Below are positions 17,085-21,999 of a stretch of 21,999 nucleotides of DNA, piece after piece. The notes beneath the pieces are model-generated. The model had not been told where the DNA came from, ran no database searches, and saw only the letters and a program-made list of their open reading frames with translations. The stretch is from Chara braunii (lineage: Eukaryota; Streptophyta; Charophyceae; Charales; Characeae), in assembly GCA_003427395.1 (NCBI GenBank), contig BFEA01000036.1, positions 4,953,817-4,975,815 of the forward strand, written 5' to 3'. A program made the translations under genes and the position numbers. Positions within the stretch are counted from its first letter, which is position 1; every line of letters begins with the position of its first letter.

Positions 17085-18270
17085 TTCGCTTGGACCGTGG
17101 TCGTTTCCCGTGGTCCTCGTGACGAAACAAAACGGTTCATTCCAAGTGTGTATTGACTACCGCAAATTAAACGCTATTACTACCAAAGATGTCTATCCGC
17201 TGCCGCGGATTGACGATCTGCTGGATGCTATCGGGTCTGCTCGGGTCTTTTCGAAGTTCGATATTCGTTACGGTTTTCACCACGTCGCAGTCCGACCGGA
17301 AGACCAGCCCAAAACCGCTTTTATCCTAGTCGAGGGCACGTGGCAGTGGATCCGGTGTCCCATGGGAATTAGCAACGCCCCCGCAACATTCCAGCGGGCA
17401 ATGAATATGGCCTTCGCCGAGTTTGTTAACAAAACCCGTTTGACACAGCCGATGATAAATTTCTGTGTGATTGTGTACATGGATGACATTTTTGTCTTTT
17501 CCAAAACCTACGAGTACCATGTGGAACATGTTGAATTGGTGTTGCATGCGTTCAAAGATGCAGGGTTCAAAGTGGCCCTGGAAAAAAGCGAGTTCTTTTT
17601 ATCCAAAATTTCCTTTTTGGGCTACATCGTCACGGTCGAGGGACTGAAACCGGATCCCAGGAAGGTAGCAGCAGTTCAAGAAGCCCCGACCCTGGTCATG
17701 ATCACTCAGGTTCGAGCCTTCATAGGGCTGGCCTCTTATTATCGACGCTTCATTCGGAGCTTTGCCTGCCTCGCCAAGCCGTCGATGAACCTGCTGAAGA
17801 AGGAGGAGCAGCTGATCTGGACGCCGGAATGCGAAGCGGCTTTTCGGGCACTCAAGGAGGCTCTGACATCGGCACCCGTGTTGGCGCGTCCCGATCCGAC
17901 AAGACAATTTGCGCTACATACCGCGATATCGTCGGTGCTGACTCAGCAAGGAACAGACGGAAGGGAGCACGTCATCGAGTATGCATCGAAAACGCTAAGT
18001 CAGGCGCAGTCAAACTACGAGGCGTGCAAGGGTGAGTGCTTGGCGGTGGTGTGGAAGGTTCAGCACTTCTGACCGTATCTGTACGGCCAGAAGTTCGTGC
18101 TCGTGACGGATCATCAGCCATTGCTATCGTTGTGGAACAATACGGACTACACAGGTACCTTGGGAAGGTGGGCGGTGAGATTGCAGGACTACGACTTCGC
18201 TATACGCCACTGCGCCACCAGGCAACACGGGAACGCCGATGGTCTGACGCGCCTCCAGCCGACGAACAAG
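17080..18270 (+). pseudogene. Ty3-type reverse transcriptase and RNase H (broken)
   Basis: RT converts the element RNA to DNA, and RNase H removes the RNA strand. The frame begins near GPWSFPVVLVTKQNGSFQ, continues with CIDYRKLNAIT and FSKFDIRYGFHHVAV (motif A, catalytic Asp), CPMGISNAPATFQRAMN (motif B), VIVYMDDIFVFSK (YMDD catalytic motif) and FLGYIV with a connection domain. RNase H begins near FALHT. The segment that normally holds the first catalytic Asp (LHTDAS) is shortened to LHTAISS, so this Asp is gone. The Glu (KGECLAVVW), the TDHQPL Asp and ADGLTR-type Asp (NADGLTR) are present. TGA at 18070-18072 interrupts at QHF-stop-PYLYG. The long open frame from 16699 to 17079 is only the antisense of the Penelope-like gene and is not part of this protein. 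Confidence 0.92.
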
Positions 18271-18478
18271 AGTCCCGCGAACGAAAAACTCATCCCGTGG
18301 AAGCCGATTTCGCCTTCGACGGAACCCAGCTACGGGGAGGTGAATGTCCTCCGCAAGGGCACTGCAGCAATCGGAGATGGTGATCTCCCATCAGGAGGCC
18401 GCCACCCCCTTTCCCCTTCCCTATTCTTTAAACCCCCTCTCCTGACCCGACTCCCCTCCAAGCACGCCTTCCCAAATC

Positions 18479-18639
18479 TGTTTCTTCTGCACCTTGCCCA
18501 TGATACCGGCAGGGGGAGATCCTCCTCTCGAGGGGCCTAGCTTTCTTCCCTGGTACAATGTAGTCAATGTCACATCGTCCGGTCCCACGGGAGTTGTGCC
18601 TGGTATCGGAATGAAAAAAGTTGGAACTGTCCCAAGTGT
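18479..18639 (+). pseudogene. PHD-like zinc finger inside pol, between RNase H and integrase (frameshifted)
   Basis: In the main pol frame, 18559-18639 encodes Cys-x2-Cys-x5-His-x2-Cys-x10-Cys-x2-Cys (VQCSQCHIVRSHGSC, then WNCPKC). That is the second part of the C4HC3 pattern of PHD fingers, including the typical Trp two residues before the last Cys pair. The missing first pair, CFFC, is found in another frame at 18479-18490, about 23 codons upstream, in agreement with PHD spacing. A one- or two-base frame change and TAG at 18538 separate the halves. PHD fingers bind histone H3 tails, so a role in chromatin targeting of integration would be reasonable inference. The final loop is short for the family. 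Confidence 0.62.
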
Positions 18640-18699
18640 CGAACGGACCACGTACCTACGGAAAAACGGTATCTAAAAGCCAGAACGGCAGACGGATTT

Positions 18700-19932
18700 T
18701 TGCCAAGCGTCCGCCGAGCGGAAGTCTGGACGGATCTTCTGCTATTACGGAGACTGACATGCGACCCACTGACGGAACTTACCAAGGCTGAACGGCGACG
18801 TGTCACGGAACGAGCGCACGATTACCGCTGGCAGAGATCCGTCCTTCAAAAACGAAAAGATGATGACGTCGACGGATCTAGTTGGATGACGGTTCCACAC
18901 CCACAGGCCAGGTTCGATTGGACACGAGCCGCCCACGAGGAGGATGCGGGAACTCGGGAAGATGTGAAATACATCGTCCGGACTTGCCCGGCCTACGCGG
19001 CCGATAAGGCGTCGATACAGATGCCCCGTACATAAGTGCCTACCCGGATAGAGCGCTGCGTAGATCATTTTTCAAAATGGGTCGAAGCGTATCCAATGAC
19101 CAGCCGGAACTCGCAAGAAGTAGCCTAGTATATTAATCGCTTTTTGTGCATGCACCTAGACGTAGAAGAGATACATATGGACAATGGATCCGAGTTCCAA
19201 GGGGAGATAAAGCGACACCTTGTAAGGGCAGACGTTAGAATTTCGTACTCCCCAGGGCACTGGCCTCAAGCCAACGGCCTCATAGAGAATGCCAACCGAA
19301 TGATCAAGACTGCACTTAGACGGAATATCACGGCCGGTGATACCAGGCCCTGGCCTGTCATAGTCGACCACATTTTGGCCGTCTATCGGGCTACTCCCCA
19401 CGGGAGCACCGGGGTGTCCCCGTTCCAACTGAGAACCAATAACGTCCCTAGAGTGCAGTTGTCACCTCTAGTGGGTACGGAAGTGAGAGTGACCTGGTCC
19501 CAGCACAAGGACAAGGCCCAACATTACCTGGATCTGATGGCCCAGACCTATACCGCGTTAGCCCGAAGACGACAAAGGGCCGTAGATCTGACGCATCAAC
19601 GGCAGATCCAGGACTATGAGAACGGACACGTGACAGCGGACCTAATGCCCCGTTATAAAATCGGTGACTTGGTGCAGGTACGAAAATCTGCGCGCTCCTC
19701 CAAAATCCACCCACGCTATACCGGCATTTACGAAGTGACGAAAGTTGGCGCACGAGGACAGCACTCCGTGAAGCTGGTCCCCCTACATAGCACGCAGGCC
19801 AGGTCGCTTACGCGACACCCGGCGGCTCTTCGGTTGTTTCGGCCATCTCCGGGCTGCGAATCGGCTCTTGCCCCGTTCGAGCCTTCGTCCTCTCTCTCCT
19901 CCTCTCCTTCTTCGTCTTCTTCCTCTTCCTGA
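18700..19932 (+). pseudogene. Ty3-type integrase, N-terminal region to C-terminal domain (broken)
   Basis: The N-terminal part (ELTKAERRRVTERAHDYRWQ, then AHEEDAG and EDVKYIVRTCPAY) resembles the HHCC zinc-binding region, shortened between the His and Cys halves and lacking a clear second His and Cys. TAA at 19033-19035 follows. The next residues (VDHFSKWVEAYP) rejoin the catalytic core, missing the MDINVPRG-to-LLVAI block seen in copy 1. TAG at 19126-19128 stands where copy 1 has Trp. From 19144 the frame is intact to TGA 19930: MDNGSEF, PQANGLIEN (catalytic Glu), YRATPHGSTGVSPFQLR, YKIGDLVQVRKSARSSKIH and RYTGIYEV, ending in a Ser run. The C-terminus has the GPY/F-like block and no chromodomain. 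Confidence 0.9.
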
Positions 19933-19972
19933 TCTGCCTCGTCCCTTGGTGCTGAGAGTTTCACGGAGCAGG

Positions 19973-20521
19973 ATGAACCATCGCCAGTCGGAGCATGAGC
20001 CCCTCGAGCATTTCCAGACGCCGCTTGCAGATCGCTTGTTGCGACATCAGTTCAATGAGGAGAGGCAGTTGCGATATGACATTCAACAGGTGAACGTGCC
20101 ATTGCCCGGGGTTGCTGATCTGGCGGCGTACTCGTTACTTTGTGATTGGCTGACGTATGCGGGGGTGTACGTGGACGTGACGCAGTTGCCTGGGTAAGAG
20201 ACGACTCGAGTGTTCATCGAGTTCCGCGCGCTCCAGGTGGCACCTAACTTCGTGCATAGCGTCGCCACCCTTATCGAAGACTTGACGATCCTCCCGCAGC
20301 CGAGTCGGGAGCTGGCGTGAAGCTTTGTGCACGAATACGCGGTGCAGGCGGCCAGATCAGTGGCCAAAATGCAAGGACAGGGAGGGCATCAATTCACTGC
20401 CCACGAAGCGCTACGGCGCAGGGCAGAGGACGGACCAATTGTGTTGGTGCCACAGCTCCCCTCGCTTCTTCCTCCCACTGCCCCTCTCAACATCCAAGCT
20501 ATTCCCCTTGCCCTGTACTAA
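19973..20521 (+). pseudogene. Retroelement ORF2 of unknown function, copy 2 (broken)
   Basis: ATG 19973, 40 bases after the integrase stop and in the +1 frame, opens MNHRQSEHEPLEHFQTPLAD. TAA at 20195-20197 and TGA at 20318-20320 interrupt it where copy 1 has sense codons (CGA-like and CAC). The frame otherwise continues unchanged through APNFVHSVATLIEDL and QFTAHEALRRRAEDGPIVLV to TACTAA at 20519-20521. Full length would be about 182 residues. No domain recognised. Interruptions fall in different places in the two copies, so the ancestor was open. Confidence 0.72.
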
Positions 20522-21505
20522 ATGCCTCCCTTCTTCTCTTACACCACTCTCCCCTATCAACTCACGGAGGGCCCTTATCCTATGCATGAGTTCTCGGAGT
20601 ATTTGGTGGAGCTGACTGNCGTGGAGCCGCTGCCCTTCNCAGACGAAGACGNGTGGGAGTCNCACTGTGCGCTATACAAGTCAGTGGCGTTGGGGATGTT
20701 CCGATTCTTCGTGGATCACGAAGACCACTATATCGGGGAGCACTTCGTCGTCTATTACGTCATCACGCGGCCCTAGCCAGCGCAGAAGGAGGGGACGGTG
20801 GCGTTGTACCCATTCGCCCAGCTCCATACGACCGATCCGGGATTGCTGAAGCTCATACATCTTGAGCTCCTATCCATTGCGCAAGTGATCGCGAGCGAGG
20901 AAGAGGAGATCCAGCCACGATTGCGGACGGCGGCTGCCCCGCGGAGAACGTACAACGTGGTCGTCATCCCGGATTAAATTGCGTAGCACGAGGAGAGGTT
21001 GGAGGACTTCTCGGAAGAAAATCCGTTGCGACCTCCCTCGTCGTATCCCAGACCGGCACCGCCAAAGTCCCCCAAGAAGACGCCGAAGAGGAAGAGACGC
21101 CACCCATCGCCAGGAGCGCAAGGCAGCAGAATCGGTGGCGGCGAGGAGGTGGTTCAGCCCGTGCGCACGCAGAATCTTGACCCGGTGCCTGGGAGTGTGG
21201 CGACACTGGTTAAGGAGACTGTCGTGCCATCGCCGCCCTTCCCGCGCGTGCCCGATCTCAATCTCGATGGAGCCGGGCCATCAACTGCAGCAGCCAGAGG
21301 AGGAAGCCGAATGGGATTACCGGATCCCGTATCCAGATCCCCCGTCCTCGCGGGACCTTTCCGCTTCCGCCAGCCACCCCGGAGTGCCCCGATCATTGAC
21401 ATTAGTAGTTCCTCCGAGCCGGACGGTCCATCCGACCGAGGTGGATTTCATGGTCGAGCCCACCACCATCAGNCTCGAGGCCATTGCGGGGGCGCCACGC
21501 CCTGA
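20522..21505 (+). pseudogene. Retroelement ORF3 with SIM-like motif, copy 2 (broken)
   Basis: ATG 20522 abuts the ORF2 stop. Nonsense codons lie at 20774 (TAG), 20975 (TAA) and 20984 (TAG), each a sense codon in copy 1; the natural stop is TGA 21503-21505. The opening MPPFFSYTTLPYQLTEG is identical to copy 1. The basic patch KKTPKRKRRH lies near 21077, and IIDISSSSEPDG near 21392 preserves the SUMO-interaction-like core despite a V/I change. The tail overlaps ORF4 by 239 bases. Some codons contain N. Confidence 0.72.
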
Positions 21506-21896
21506 TCCGGCGTGGGAGCCATATCTGACACCCCCTTTTCAAGGGTGTATCGCGGCGCGTCTGGCGGGGACGCTCATCTACGAGACCGGGCAGCGTCCCA
21601 ATGTGATGTATCACTTCCTTGTTTTCGCGGCGCAGAAGCGNGAGCGGCGGCCCTACACCGAGACTCATCTGGTGATNACGGGTCCCGGACCACGATCGGT
21701 GCACAAACGGGTGGTGCGAGCGGTGGCGGATCTGGCGCCACGTGTCCTGTCTCATGTGCCGGGGGCCTTTCTCTATCCCTCGTTCGTCCAGCACCACTTC
21801 CATGAGGAGGACGCGCCGACGACCCCCGCGACAATGGTCGCTTTCCTTCCACCGATTCCGCCCCCTCTTAATCCCGACATCGATCACTTCCTTTGA
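21267..21896 (+). CDS. Retroelement ORF4, overlapping ORF3, intact in copy 2
   Basis: The ATG at 21267 is the shared start in both copies, giving 209 residues to TGA 21894-21896. It is uninterrupted, apart from three N-containing codons. Blocks conserved with copy 1 include EEEAEWDYRIPYPDPPSSRD, FMVEP, CIAARLAGTLIYETGQRPN, MYHFLVFAAQK and PPPLNPDIDHFL. Composition is Pro/Arg-rich with an aromatic middle. No signal peptide, membrane segment or zinc motif is visible, so an envelope protein is unlikely from sequence. Expression would require a second initiation, reinitiation or a +1 frame change from ORF3, none of which can be proven here. The open frame extends upstream to 20979, but that portion is not conserved in both copies. 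Confidence 0.65.
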   Translation: MEPGHQLQQPEEEAEWDYRIPYPDPPSSRDLSASASHPGVPRSLTLVVPPSRTVHPTEVDFMVEPTTIXLEAIAGAPRPDPAWEPYLTPPFQGCIAARLAGTLIYETGQRPNVMYHFLVFAAQKXERRPYTETHLVXTGPGPRSVHKRVVRAVADLAPRVLSHVPGAFLYPSFVQHHFHEEDAPTTPATMVAFLPPIPPPLNPDIDHFL

Positions 21897-21999
21897 TCAC
21901 CCTCGTCTACCTCTCCCCTCTTCTCTCCTTCTCTTTCTCTTCATTGTCTTCTTCTCCTATCTCCAAAGTTCGCGCGTCGAGACGCGCTGTACAAAAAAA
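21897..21999 (+). other. CT-rich tail, terminal perfect hairpin and A run
   Basis: CT-rich DNA is followed by GCGCGTC-GA-GACGCGC (about 21972-21987) and CTGTACAAAAAAA at the window edge. Copy 1 has the same order with a weaker hairpin and a TA run in place of the A run. Confidence 0.65.

Larger units (their letters stand above)
17080..21999 (+). mobile_element. Ty3/gypsy-type retroelement, copy 2, 5'-truncated, runs off the window
   Basis: The order is RT, RNase H, PHD-like finger, integrase, ORF2, ORF3, ORF4. This RT-RH-IN order identifies a Ty3/gypsy-type element. Pol stays in one frame from 17080 to 19932 apart from one frameshift inside the zinc finger and stops at 18070, 18538, 19033 and 19126. 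Gag, protease and the start of RT are missing: homology begins within the RT fingers and directly abuts the Penelope-like element. The right end reaches the terminal hairpin (about 21972-21987) and an A run at the window edge. No LTR is visible. Several N bases lie at 20619-21677. Confidence 0.88.

Overview
The window looks like a repeat-rich stretch of a eukaryotic nuclear genome. It holds no bacterial-style operons or ribosome binding sites, many decayed retroelements, microsatellites, foldback elements and a U2-type spliceosomal RNA sequence. The U2-like piece resembles plant/algal U2 at its 5' end, and one retroelement is a Penelope-like element with an N-terminal GIY-YIG domain, a layout reported from green algae, protists and invertebrates. 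An alga or early-diverging plant is my best guess, but the sequence does not name the species. Runs of N around 12.4-12.5, 14.17-14.52 and 20.6-21.7 kb show that base quality is uneven.

Layout. 1-340: a 126-bp satellite. 341-2120: AT-rich and unassigned DNA with an 85-bp tandem duplication. 2121-2637: a large inverted repeat followed by a minus-strand U2 snRNA-like sequence. 2640-3600: unassigned GC-rich DNA ending in a strong palindrome. 3600-6573: copy 1 of a Ty3/gypsy-type element, cut at its 5' side, with integrase and three further reading frames. 6570-9250: simple repeats, paired hairpins, a TATA-box region, one Cys-containing hypothetical ORF and a hairpin tandem. 9254-11740: small non-autonomous elements, a 31-bp minisatellite, a foldback element and a TTGA microsatellite. 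11740-14400: mostly unassigned. 14400-17084 (minus): a decayed Penelope-like element. 17080-21999: copy 2 of the Ty3-type element, carrying reverse transcriptase, RNase H, a PHD-like zinc finger, integrase and the same three downstream frames, and running to the window edge.

The most unusual content is in the Ty3-type family. Both copies carry the same post-integrase module. ORF2 ends in TAA directly against the ATG of ORF3. ORF3 encodes a basic patch and a SUMO-interaction-like motif. ORF4 overlaps the end of ORF3 by about 240 bases in the +1 frame and is intact in copy 2. The pol gene also carries a PHD-like finger between RNase H and integrase. Both copies lack their 5' parts, show no recognisable LTR, and end in a hairpin followed by A/TA-rich DNA. 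That is more like LINE-style or trans-mobilised copies than ordinary LTR elements. Every large protein here except ORF4 of copy 2 is interrupted, so the window is mainly a transposon graveyard.
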